This document shows positions 45,975 through 53,782 of a DNA stretch of 64,000 bases, piece by piece. The notes under the pieces were generated by a model. It searched no databases. It was not told where the DNA came from and was given only the letters and a program-made list of their open reading frames with translations. The stretch's first letter is position 1; the number at the start of each line of letters is the position of its first letter. Source of the DNA: Gemmata palustris (GTDB taxonomy: Bacteria; Planctomycetota; Planctomycetia; Gemmatales; Gemmataceae); assembly GCF_017939745.1 (NCBI RefSeq), contig NZ_JAGKQQ010000001.1, forward strand, positions 7,517,299 to 7,581,298, written 5' to 3'. The position numbers and the translations under genes are program-made.

Positions 45975-47366
45975 ATGTCCGCCCCGGCCGAACCGCTCCA
46001 GATCCTGGTGATCGACGACGACAAGACCCACGCCGAAACGGTGGCCGAGAGCCTCGAGCGCCGCGGGCACGCCTGCACCATTGCAACCGGTGGAAAAGCC
46101 GGCGTCGCGAAACTGGAACAGACGCCGTTCGACGTGGTGCTCACCGACCTGAAGATGGCCGACCTGCACGGGTTGGAGGTCGTGGAGCGGTGCAAGCAAC
46201 TGCGCCCGGACGCGGAGGTGTACGTCGTCACCGGGTTCGCGGACGTAAAGACCGCGGTGGAAGCGATGAAGCGGGGGGCGGCGCACTACCTTCAGAAGCC
46301 GCTCGATATGGCGGAACTGCGCGCGGTGGTCGAAAATTCTGCCAAACGTGTGGGCACACTGCGCGACCTGCGCCGGCAGATCGATGAGAAATTCGGCTTC
46401 GAGGGCGTGATCGGCAACAGCCCGAAAATGCTGCGCGTACTGAAGGACTTGAAAGCCTACGCGCCCTCGCCCGCGTCCGTGGTCATCCTCGGCGAGAACG
46501 GCACCGGCAAGGAACTGGTCGCCCGCGCGCTCCACACCAACAGCCCGCGCAAGGCCAAACCGTTCACCGCGATGAACTGCGCCGCGCTCAACGAGAACCT
46601 GCTCGACGACGAGATGTTCGGCCACGAGGACGGCGCGTACACCGGCACGAAGGGCGCGCGCAAGGGCCGGTTCGAGCACGCCCACGGGGGCACGCTGTTT
46701 CTCGACGAAATCGGCGACATGCCGCTGACGCTCCAGGCGAAGTTGCTCCGCGCCCTGGAGAACGGCGAGATCGTGCGCATCGGGGCCAACGACCCGATCA
46801 AAGTGGACGTGCGTATCATCGCGGCCACGAACAAAGACCTTCAGAAAGAAGTGGACGCGGGGCGGTTCCGGCAGGATCTCTACTTCCGGTTGAAGGTCGG
46901 CACAATTAAATTGCCGCCACTGCGAGAGCACCGCGAGGACATCCCCCAGTTGGTTTCGCACTTCCTGAAGGACTTCGCGAAGCGCTACAACAAGCCGGTT
47001 CCCAAAGTCTCGCCCAATGTGTGGAAAGCCTTCGAGGGCTACGACTGGCCCGGCAACGTGCGCGAGTTGCGGAACCTGCTCGACAGCATGATGGTGCTCG
47101 ATCTGGACGGCGAACTCACACCCGACGACTTCCCCGAGGACGCGGGCGTGAAGCCGGCCGGCGCGACAAGTACAACCACGGCGACCGGCCCGGACCACCT
47201 GATCGGGCGCCCGCTCGAAGACGTCGAGCGCTACTACATGGAAAAGGCGCTGGACCTGACCGCCGGTAACCGCGAGGAAGCGGCCAAAATGCTCAAAATC
47301 AGCGAGCGCACGATGTACCGCAAGCTGCAAGAGTGGAAGAAAGAGGGCGAGAAGCCCGCCGAGTGA
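45975..47366 (+). CDS. NtrC-type sigma-54 response regulator with altered GAFTGA loop
   Basis: The ATG at 45975 follows AAGGGA. Residues 1-120 are a receiver (acidic pocket D14-D16, phosphoacceptor D58 in VLTDLK, K108). Residues ~140-370 are the AAA+ sigma-54 domain: Walker A GENGTGKE (173-180) and Walker B GGTLFLDEIGDM. The loop that contacts sigma-54 reads GAYTGT at 220-225, where GAFTGA is expected. A Fis-type helix-turn-helix ends it (NREEAAKMLKISERTMYRKL). It should activate sigma-54 promoters on phosphorylation; no histidine kinase is next to it. Confidence 0.93.
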   Translation: MSAPAEPLQILVIDDDKTHAETVAESLERRGHACTIATGGKAGVAKLEQTPFDVVLTDLKMADLHGLEVVERCKQLRPDAEVYVVTGFADVKTAVEAMKRGAAHYLQKPLDMAELRAVVENSAKRVGTLRDLRRQIDEKFGFEGVIGNSPKMLRVLKDLKAYAPSPASVVILGENGTGKELVARALHTNSPRKAKPFTAMNCAALNENLLDDEMFGHEDGAYTGTKGARKGRFEHAHGGTLFLDEIGDMPLTLQAKLLRALENGEIVRIGANDPIKVDVRIIAATNKDLQKEVDAGRFRQDLYFRLKVGTIKLPPLREHREDIPQLVSHFLKDFAKRYNKPVPKVSPNVWKAFEGYDWPGNVRELRNLLDSMMVLDLDGELTPDDFPEDAGVKPAGATSTTTATGPDHLIGRPLEDVERYYMEKALDLTAGNREEAAKMLKISERTMYRKLQEWKKEGEKPAE

Positions 47367-47420
47367 TTACGAAGTGACGCGCGGACCAACCCAGCTTCCA
47401 GTCACGAGCACTTGCACCGG

Positions 47421-47426
47421 TATAAT
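47421..47426 (+). promoter_or_regulatory. Possible -10 box giving a leaderless mRNA
   Basis: TATAAT lies 6 bp before the ATG at 47433. If used, transcription would begin on or next to the start codon. A -35 box is not evident. Confidence 0.35.
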
Positions 47427-47432
47427 GCACGC

Positions 47433-49025
47433 ATGGCAAGCGACAACCCTTCGGAAATTCTGAACCTCGTCCGCCGCGGGCACACCTACGCGCGGCGCGG
47501 CGAGTACGGGAAAGCGGTCGAGGCGTTCTCCGGCGCCGTCGACCTCGACCCGACCGACCCCGAACTGTACTTCCACCGCGGCAACGCGCTCGCCGCCGCC
47601 GGGAAGCACGACGACGCGGTTGCCGACTTTACACAAGCCGTCGAACTGCGACCGGACTACGCGGAGGCGTACCACAACCGCGCCACCGCCCACGTCGATA
47701 GCGGCGACCTCGACTCCGCACTCGCCGATTACACGAAGGCCATCGAACTGGACCCGGACGACCCGGACGCCGTGAACGGGCGCGCGGCCGTTTACAGCCG
47801 TCAGAAGAACTACGACGCGGCGTTCGTCGATTACGAGGCCGCCGCGAAGCTCGCGCCCGACACGTTCCGCGTGTTCTTCAACCGCGGGAACGCCTACTCC
47901 GCGCTCAACCAGCACGAAGAAGCCGTCGCCGATTACACCGTCGCGCTCCGTATCAACCCGCGGCACGCCCGGGCGTACCTCTACCGCGCCATGTCGCTCG
48001 ACGCGCTCGACCGGTCCGCCGAGGCGCTCAGTGACCTGAGCACGGCCCTGCGGCTCCAGCCGATGAGCGCGGAAGCGTTCTGGCAGCGGGCACGGGTCCA
48101 CGCCGAGCGCGACGAGCACGTGAAGGCCGTCTCCGACTTCACCTGGGTGCTGAAGATCGACCCGAAGCACTCGGACGCGCTCAATCTGCGCGGCGTGTCG
48201 CACGCGGAACTGGACGACCACACCAAGGCGATCACGGACTTTACCCGGGCCATCACGATCGACCCGGCCGACGCCGCGCCGTGGTTCAACCGCGGGCTGT
48301 CGCACCTCCGGCTCCGAAACACGCAGCCGGCCATCGACGACTTCACGGAAGTGATCCGGCTCACGCCCGACGACCCGGCCCCGTTCGTGCAGCGGGGCTA
48401 CGCATTTCACGAGTTGCGCGATTCGGAGCGCGCGATCGCGGACTTCACCCAGGCCATTGCCCTGCGCCCGGACGGCGCGCGGGCCTACTTCGGCCGCGCG
48501 CTGGCGAACCGGCGCAAGGGCGACCTCCGCGCCGCCCTCGTCGACGCATCGGCCGTGGTCGAGCGGAACCCCCAATCGGACTCCGCGTACAACCTGCGCG
48601 CATCACTCCTCTACCAGCTCGGCGACTTCGCGACCGCACTCGCGGACCACCTGAAAGCGGCCGAGATCGACCCGAACGACGCGGCCACGCTCAATCACGT
48701 CGCCTGGGTACGTGCCACCTGCCCGCAGGACGATCTGCGCGACGGCACGGCGGCCCTGCGCGACGCGCTGCGGGCGTGCGAACTCACCAACCACGAAGCG
48801 CCCGGGTACGTGGACACGCTCGCGGCGGCTTACGCGGAACTCGGCCGGTTCGAGGACGCGGTGAAGTGGCAGCAAAAAGCCGTGGAACTGGCCCCGGACG
48901 CGAGCAAACCTGATTACGAAACGCGCCTGACCCTCTACTGCGAGAACAAGCCGTTCCGCGATCAGATCGAGGTGCCGCCGGCAGAATCGAAGGACGCGCC
49001 CGGCGCCGAACAGGGCGGCGCGTAA
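47433..49025 (+). CDS. Tetratricopeptide repeat protein
   Basis: I prefer the ATG at 47433 ([20 protein letters not shown]); an in-frame ATG at 47412 lies upstream of the TATAAT box. The 530-residue product is TPR repeats throughout: for example [34 protein letters not shown] and [20 protein letters not shown]. At least twelve ~34-residue units are visible, to about residue 480. No signal peptide is seen, so it is cytosolic. It probably serves as a scaffold; partner unknown. It starts 66 bp after the sigma-54 regulator on the same strand. Confidence 0.88.
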   Translation: MASDNPSEILNLVRRGHTYARRGEYGKAVEAFSGAVDLDPTDPELYFHRGNALAAAGKHDDAVADFTQAVELRPDYAEAYHNRATAHVDSGDLDSALADYTKAIELDPDDPDAVNGRAAVYSRQKNYDAAFVDYEAAAKLAPDTFRVFFNRGNAYSALNQHEEAVADYTVALRINPRHARAYLYRAMSLDALDRSAEALSDLSTALRLQPMSAEAFWQRARVHAERDEHVKAVSDFTWVLKIDPKHSDALNLRGVSHAELDDHTKAITDFTRAITIDPADAAPWFNRGLSHLRLRNTQPAIDDFTEVIRLTPDDPAPFVQRGYAFHELRDSERAIADFTQAIALRPDGARAYFGRALANRRKGDLRAALVDASAVVERNPQSDSAYNLRASLLYQLGDFATALADHLKAAEIDPNDAATLNHVAWVRATCPQDDLRDGTAALRDALRACELTNHEAPGYVDTLAAAYAELGRFEDAVKWQQKAVELAPDASKPDYETRLTLYCENKPFRDQIEVPPAESKDAPGAEQGGA

Positions 49026-49077
49026 AGTGGAGTGCGTTTACGCATCGCGCCTCCCGGGGCACGAGCCGGCCACAGAT

Positions 49078-49578
49078 TTACGGCTTCGATTTCGGCTTAC
49101 TGAAGATTTGCAACAGCTCGTCCAGGTCGTCGGCAGTGGGCTCCGGCTTATCGGGTTCCGGCGCGCTGGATGCACTGGCGCCCGGGGCTCTGTCGCTAAT
49201 CAGCCAGTCGGTAAATTCCTGACACGACGCGACGCCGCAATCCGCCCGCCGCGCGGCTTCGCGCACGCGCGAGTCGTTCGACACGACCGTGACCGCGTGC
49301 GGCTTCTGTTCGACCGCGACCAAGTCTTCGATCACGTCGTCGGCGGTGCGCTGGTACGCGAACCGCACGCGAACCCCGCGGTGGGTCATTTCGAGCGAAG
49401 GCGCGGGGGCGTCTTGGGCGTCGAACACCACGCGGAGCGTGGCCGCACGCCCCTTCACTCCGTCGGCCAGCCAGTCGAGGAACCGCGTGCGGGCGCGCTC
49501 GAAGTGCGCGCTGGGGGTCGCGCGGCTCACGAGGCCGACCGCGTGCATCAGGTTGTAGCCGTCGATGAGGAACGTCAC
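49078..49578 (-). CDS. NYN-domain RNase, YacP/Rae1-like
   Basis: The GTG at 49578 is chosen because it starts the family motif exactly (VTFLIDGYNLMHAV, with D6 and N9). The 166-residue product keeps the other acidic positions: TLRVVFDAQDAPAP and RTADDVIEDL, then TVVSNDSRVREAARRADCG. YacP-type (PF05991) proteins are PIN-like endoribonucleases that cleave ribosome-associated mRNA in Bacillus. An acidic tail follows. It lies downstream of yacG on the same strand. Confidence 0.8.
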   Translation of the reverse strand: MTFLIDGYNLMHAVGLVSRATPSAHFERARTRFLDWLADGVKGRAATLRVVFDAQDAPAPSLEMTHRGVRVRFAYQRTADDVIEDLVAVEQKPHAVTVVSNDSRVREAARRADCGVASCQEFTDWLISDRAPGASASSAPEPDKPEPTADDLDELLQIFSKPKSKP

Positions 49579-49933
49579 GGCGCACCGGGTTGGCGCAGGG
49601 GTCGTTAGTGAACCGTTCGCTCCGCGAGCGGCGTATCCGTGTGCGTGTGATCCATTCGGGTGGGAGAGGCGACGATCTCGTTCCGTTTTCGGGCCGTCGT
49701 AACGGTTCAAACGAGCCGCGATCGCAAGGGAGCGGGAGGCGCTACTCGTTACTCGGAATCCGAACTCGACAAAGAACCGCGAGCGGACCACACTTACAAA
49801 GGCATAACTACAGCATAGCCGATCTTTGACGGCGCGCCACAAAACGCCGAAGGCCGCGCGTCGCGACGCGCGGCCTTCAAGCGTTATCTATCGTAAATCG
49901 GCCGGAGGATCGGCCGTGAGAACAACGAACGAG
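49579..49933. other. Gap holding a half copy of the GAGCCGCGACCG repeat
   Basis: ACGAGCCGCGATCGCAAGGG at 49711-49730 continues as AGCGGGAGG and is a single arm of the family seen as palindromes at 5643 and 57998. No gene is seen here. Confidence 0.6.
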
Positions 49934-50122
49934 TCAGTCGGCGTCACCGGGTCCATCACTAGAACTGTCAGGCGGCGTCGGGTCGGGCACGCGATACTTT
50001 CCGTCGAGCCACCGACCCAAGTCGATCTTGCGGCACCGTGCGGAGCAGAACGGATAGTCCGGGTACTCCTGCCAGTTTCCCGGCATCGCCGCGTCACAGA
50101 TCGGACATTGCACCTTATTCAT
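49934..50122 (-). CDS. yacG: DNA gyrase inhibitor YacG
   Basis: A 62-residue zinc-ribbon protein with four cysteines placed as in YacG (C6, C9, C26, C30; VQCPICDAAMPGNW, PFCSARCRKIDLGRWLDGKY). YacG binds GyrB in E. coli and blocks the enzyme. It is the last gene of the chaperone strand, 58 bp after the fmdB-type gene. Confidence 0.9.
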   Translation of the reverse strand: MNKVQCPICDAAMPGNWQEYPDYPFCSARCRKIDLGRWLDGKYRVPDPTPPDSSSDGPGDAD

Positions 50123-50180
50123 CGGTTCCGCCCCCTCCCGACTTCGAGAATTCTCCCGATAACCCGGACGACCGGCGCCA

Positions 50181-50537
50181 TCACTTTCCCTTCTTCTTCG
50201 CGCCGCCCTTGCTCTCGCTCTTGGTCTCGGTTTTGGTGGTGCTCTCCGCTGCGGGCGCGGGGGACTCGGCCTTCGTTTCTTTCGTCTCCTTCGTCTCGCT
50301 CTTGCTCGTGTCGCTGGCGCCCTTCTCGGCGCCGTCGTCCTTCTTCTCCCCCGCGCGGCGGTAATCGGTTTCGTAGAAGCCGCCGCCCTTGAAGATGATC
50401 GCGCCGCCGCCCCCGAACAGGCGCTCGAGTTTGTTCTTCTTGCACTCCGGGCACTTCGTCAGCGGTGCGTCCGAGAACTTCTGGAGCTCGTCGAACGTGT
50501 GGCCGCACGCATTACAGCGGTAGTCGTATGTCGGCAT
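50181..50537 (-). CDS. FmdB-family zinc ribbon protein
   Basis: A 118-residue protein. The first 52 residues are an FmdB/TIGR02605 ribbon: MPTYDYRCNACGHTFDELQK with C8/C11 and CPEC (C29/C32), then KLERLFGGGGAIIFKGGGFY. The remainder is a charged Lys/Glu/Thr/Ser-rich tail with short repeats (ETKETKETK, TETKSESKGG). Family function is uncertain; it is suspected to regulate gene expression. It follows grpE on the same strand. Confidence 0.9.
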   Translation of the reverse strand: MPTYDYRCNACGHTFDELQKFSDAPLTKCPECKKNKLERLFGGGGAIIFKGGGFYETDYRRAGEKKDDGAEKGASDTSKSETKETKETKAESPAPAAESTTKTETKSESKGGAKKKGK

Positions 50538-50618
50538 GGGTACTCCGGGCGAACGGTCGGCGCGGGCCGACCGGTGACGTGTTTGAAGGTGAACGACGGA
50601 GTGCTCGGCGCGCCGCGT

Positions 50619-51125
50619 TTAGGCTTCGCTGGCGACGATCACGGACGCCGGGCGCAGGACGCGGTCGTGCAGCATGAAGCCGTGCTGGAGCACCTGCACC
50701 ACCTGACCGGCGGCGAACTCGGTTCCGGGCTGCTGCATGACCGCTTGGTGCAGGTTCGTATCGAAATCCGCCCCCGGCTCGCACACGATCCGGGTGATGC
50801 CGTGCCGCTTGAGGGCGTCGAGGAACTGCGCTGCGGTCGCGGACACGCCCGTGGCGAGCGGCCCGGTGTCGCCGGCGCGCTTCACGGCGTCGAGCGCGCG
50901 GTCGAGGTTATCGAGCGGCGCGAGCAAATCGCGGGCGAGCGATTCCGCCGCGTACTTGCGCTCGACCTCCGCGTCGCGGAGCATCCGCTTGCGGGCGTTA
51001 TCGAAGTCGGCGAGCTTCAGCTTGTAGTTGCTCAATTCCTGTTCGGTCGCGTCCAGTTTCGCGCGCGTCGCGGCGAGTTCGGAAGCGTTCTCAACAGGGA
51101 TCGCGTCGGGTGCTTCGTCAGGCAT
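50619..51125 (-). CDS. grpE: GrpE nucleotide-exchange factor
   Basis: A 168-residue protein with an N-terminal coiled coil (about 12-55) and the GrpE domain: ADFDNARKRMLRDAEVERKY, LLAPLDNLDRALDAV and VVQVLQHGFMLHDRVLRPAS, VIVA. It ejects ADP from DnaK. It lies 107 bp after dnaJ. No dnaK is in the window, so DnaK must be coded elsewhere. Confidence 0.95.
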   Translation of the reverse strand: MPDEAPDAIPVENASELAATRAKLDATEQELSNYKLKLADFDNARKRMLRDAEVERKYAAESLARDLLAPLDNLDRALDAVKRAGDTGPLATGVSATAAQFLDALKRHGITRIVCEPGADFDTNLHQAVMQQPGTEFAAGQVVQVLQHGFMLHDRVLRPASVIVASEA

Positions 51126-51232
51126 TCGTGAAACCCTGGGGCGGAGTCGGCGCGTTCGTGTCGCGTTTGGTGCGAGTCGTCACAACGGTGGGCAGGCGCA
51201 AGGCCCCGACCCACCCTACAAATCACTGCGGA

Positions 51233-52384
51233 TCACTTCTTCTCTTCTTTTTGAGGGAGATCACCGCTTACGAGATCCTTCAATTTGCCGAAAATTCCCT
51301 TCCGCGGACCGGGCGCGAGTGTGCCCTCCAGGTCCGCGAGCTTGCGGAACAACTCTTCTTGCTCCGCGTTCAGTTTCGTGGGCGTTTCGACCACCAGTTG
51401 CACGAGCAGATCGCCCTTGCGCCGGGCGTCGTCGAGCCAGGGCATCCCGTGCCCCGGGACGCGGACGACGGTCGCGTGCGTCTGGCTCCCGCGCGGCACC
51501 TCGATGGTCACCTTCTGGTTCGTGAGCGTGGTGATTTCGATCGGCCCGCCGAGCGCGGCCCGGCTGAACGTGATCGGGCACTGGCAGATCAAATTGTGCC
51601 CGTCGCGCTCGAAGCTCTTGTGCTCGTGGACGCGGATCACGATTTCGAGATCCCCGCGCGGCGCGCCGGGCTCGCCCGCGTGCCCGCCGTTGGGGTAGGT
51701 GAACCGGATGCCGGTGTCCACGCCCGCGGGGATGTTCACCGTGACCGGTTCGCGCACCTCGACGCGCCCGGCCCCGCGGCACGTCGGGCACGGGTCGGTG
51801 ATGACCACGCCGCGCCCGTTGCACCCGCGGCACCGCATCCGCGTCGCGATGCCGAATCCTGTGTCCGCGACCTCGAAGCCCTGCCCGCGGCACCGGCGGC
51901 ACTGGGCCGGTTGCGTGCCTGGTTTCGCGCCGCCCCCGCCGCAATCGCGGCAGTTTTGCTCGGAGGGCACGGTGAACGTCTTGCTGACGCCGGTCGCGGC
52001 TTCGAGCAGGTCCAGATCGAGGACCGCGGCGATGTTCTCCCCGCGCCGCGGACCGCGCTGCCGGCGCCCGCCCCCACCACCGCCGAAGAACCCGCCGAGG
52101 AAGTCGCCGAGGAGGTCGCCCAGATCGACGCCCACGCCCTCACTGCTGGCCCCGCCCTGCACACCGGCGTGGCCGTGCCGGTCGTAGCGGGCGCGCTTGT
52201 TCGGGTCGTTCAGTATCGCGTAGGCCTCGTCGACTTCGGCGTACCGAATTTTCGCCTCGTCGTCGCCAATGTTGCGGTCCGGGTGGTACCGCTTCGCGAG
52301 TTGCCGGTACGCCTTGGTGATCTCCACCTCGGTGGACGTGCGGATGACGCCCAGCACCTCGTAGTAGTCGCGCTTCTCGGCCAT
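51233..52384 (-). CDS. dnaJ: DnaJ chaperone
   Basis: The ATG at 52384 gives the standard N-terminus (MAEKRDYYEVLGVIRTSTEV); a longer frame runs to 52471. A J domain (1-70) has HPD at 34-36. A Gly/Phe-rich region follows (GDFLGGFFGGGGGG). Four zinc-binding CxxCxGxG-type repeats follow (CRDCGGGG, CRRCRGQG, CRGCNGRG, CPTCRGAG). The C-terminal substrate domains are present (383 residues in all). It delivers substrates to DnaK. The gap upstream holds repeats and the IS110 element. Confidence 0.95.
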   Translation of the reverse strand: MAEKRDYYEVLGVIRTSTEVEITKAYRQLAKRYHPDRNIGDDEAKIRYAEVDEAYAILNDPNKRARYDRHGHAGVQGGASSEGVGVDLGDLLGDFLGGFFGGGGGGRRQRGPRRGENIAAVLDLDLLEAATGVSKTFTVPSEQNCRDCGGGGAKPGTQPAQCRRCRGQGFEVADTGFGIATRMRCRGCNGRGVVITDPCPTCRGAGRVEVREPVTVNIPAGVDTGIRFTYPNGGHAGEPGAPRGDLEIVIRVHEHKSFERDGHNLICQCPITFSRAALGGPIEITTLTNQKVTIEVPRGSQTHATVVRVPGHGMPWLDDARRKGDLLVQLVVETPTKLNAEQEELFRKLADLEGTLAPGPRKGIFGKLKDLVSGDLPQKEEKK

Positions 52385-52599
52385 AGGTTTGGGCGGTGAA
52401 CTGGGGGTAATTGAAAAGACACAATACCCATGATAGGCAGCACGCGGTAATGGGCACACAGACAAGCACATGGCTTCCGCCCTGTGCTACGGAAGACGGC
52501 CCCTCCGGGGCGGAAGACAGAAACACCCACGGATCAGATCAGGTGTCTTTCTCTTCGCCCCGGAGCGCCTGTGTTGAAGGTCAAGGGAAAAACACGCGA

Positions 52600-53544
52600 T
52601 TAGGCGGTGGCGACGTTCGGGGTCCACGGTTTGTTGTCGCGGATCATGGCATTAAGGATGACGAGGAGCTTGCGCATCGCCGCCACCTGCGCGACCTTGA
52701 TCGCTTTACCCGCCTTTCGCCGCTTCTGATAGAACGCGCGGATCGGCTCGTTGTACCGCACGGCCGAGAGGATCGCCATGTACAGGCCGCTCCGAACGCC
52801 CGCGCGCCCGCCGGCGATCGAACGGGTGCCCGACATCCGGCCACTGTCGCGGCTCATCGGGGCCACGCCCACGAGCGACGCGATCCGCTTGTTCGAGAGC
52901 GTTCCCAGCTCCGGGAGCTCGCTCACCAGCACCCGGCTCACGACCGGTCCGATGCCCGGAACCCCTTGGAGCAGGTCGTCCTTGGCGCGCCACACCGGAC
53001 GCGCTTCAATGAGCTCGGCCAGTTCCTTGTCGACCTGGTCCAGTTGCTTCGAGAGCCACGCGATGTGGGCCCGCACGCTCGTCGCCACGCGCGCGGTCGC
53101 CAGGGCCAGGCGGTTGGCCTCCGCGGTGCGCATCTCCAACAGCTGGCGGCGCCGGTCCACGAGACCCGCGAGGGCCACGGCCTCGGCACCGGGGAGCGCC
53201 CGGACCTCGGGTCGGATGGCCTCGGCGAAATGGGCCAGTACCGCGGCGTCGATGGCGTCGGTCTTGGCGAACTTGCCGGTGGCCCGGGCGAAGTCCCGTA
53301 CCTGGCGCGGGTTGACGACGGCCACGGGGTGCCCGGCCGCGGCGAGGGCCGCGGCCACCGCGCCCTCGAACCCCCCGGTGGCTTCGAGGACGATGCGCTC
53401 GGGCGCCCGTTCGCCCACGCGCGCGAGTAGGGCCGCAATACCGGTCGGGTCGTTGGTGTAGCGCGCGGCCGATCCGTCGGGCCGCGCGTGGAGGTCGAGA
53501 TGATCCTTGGAGACATCGATCCCCACGAAACATGCGGTCGTCAT
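52600..53544 (-). CDS. IS110-family transposase
   Basis: The ATG at 53544 gives MTTACFVGIDVSKDHLDLHA, the usual start. The 314-residue length fits. The DEDD residues of the RuvC-like domain are placed as expected: D10 (GIDVSKD), E54 (VLEATGGFE), and D96 and D99 (KTDAIDAAVLA). The C-terminal IS116-type domain contains GIGPVVSRVLVSELPELGTL and GTRSIAGGRAGVRSGLYMAI. These enzymes act with a bridge RNA encoded by the element. The frame is intact, so the element may be active. Confidence 0.93.
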   Translation of the reverse strand: MTTACFVGIDVSKDHLDLHARPDGSAARYTNDPTGIAALLARVGERAPERIVLEATGGFEGAVAAALAAAGHPVAVVNPRQVRDFARATGKFAKTDAIDAAVLAHFAEAIRPEVRALPGAEAVALAGLVDRRRQLLEMRTAEANRLALATARVATSVRAHIAWLSKQLDQVDKELAELIEARPVWRAKDDLLQGVPGIGPVVSRVLVSELPELGTLSNKRIASLVGVAPMSRDSGRMSGTRSIAGGRAGVRSGLYMAILSAVRYNEPIRAFYQKRRKAGKAIKVAQVAAMRKLLVILNAMIRDNKPWTPNVATA

Positions 53545-53718
53545 GGTGGTGCCCCGATGCACCCGTTCGGCCCGGCCTTGCGAATCCGGTTGGGGTCCAC
53601 GCGCCTGTTCGGGCTGCGAGGGTGCGAGAGTCGTGGGGTGGTCCTTGCTCCGGGACGGGATTTCACTCCCAAGGGGCGTGCGGCCTACCCCACCACTCTT
53701 CGGTTTACGAAACATACA
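53545..53718 (-). ncRNA. Candidate bridge RNA of the IS110 element
   Basis: No convincing open frame fits this 174-nt leader, and its length is close to that of known IS110-group bridge RNAs, which are encoded just upstream of the transposase. Sequence such as GGGGTAGGCC and GGACCACCCC can pair, but I did not fold it. This is an inference from family position and length. Confidence 0.4.
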
Positions 53719-53782
53719 AGGGGCCGTCTGACGTAGCACAGGGCGGAAGCCCTGTGTACCAGCGTGTACCCATCGCGGGCTA

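Larger units (their letters stand above)
52505..53718 (-). mobile_element. IS110-family element inserted in a palindromic repeat
   Basis: Boundaries are only approximate: they are inferred from where the two palindrome arms end. IS110 elements have no terminal inverted repeats or obvious duplications and often sit in repeated palindromes. The long leader upstream of the transposase (53545-53718, about 174 nt) fits the left-end non-coding region of the family. Confidence 0.75.
52472..53751. repeat. Palindrome split by an IS110 element
   Basis: Arm 52472-52504 and arm 53719-53751 are reverse complements at 31 of 33 positions (core CTTCCGCCCTGTGCTAC). The IS110 element lies between them. A second imperfect palindrome (CTCCGGGGCGGAAGAC with CTTCGCCCCGGAG) lies at about 52504-52574. 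Confidence 0.8.

Noticed and set aside
52411-53430. Plus-strand frame over the IS110 element
   Set aside because: It is antisense to an intact transposase and has no domain pattern.
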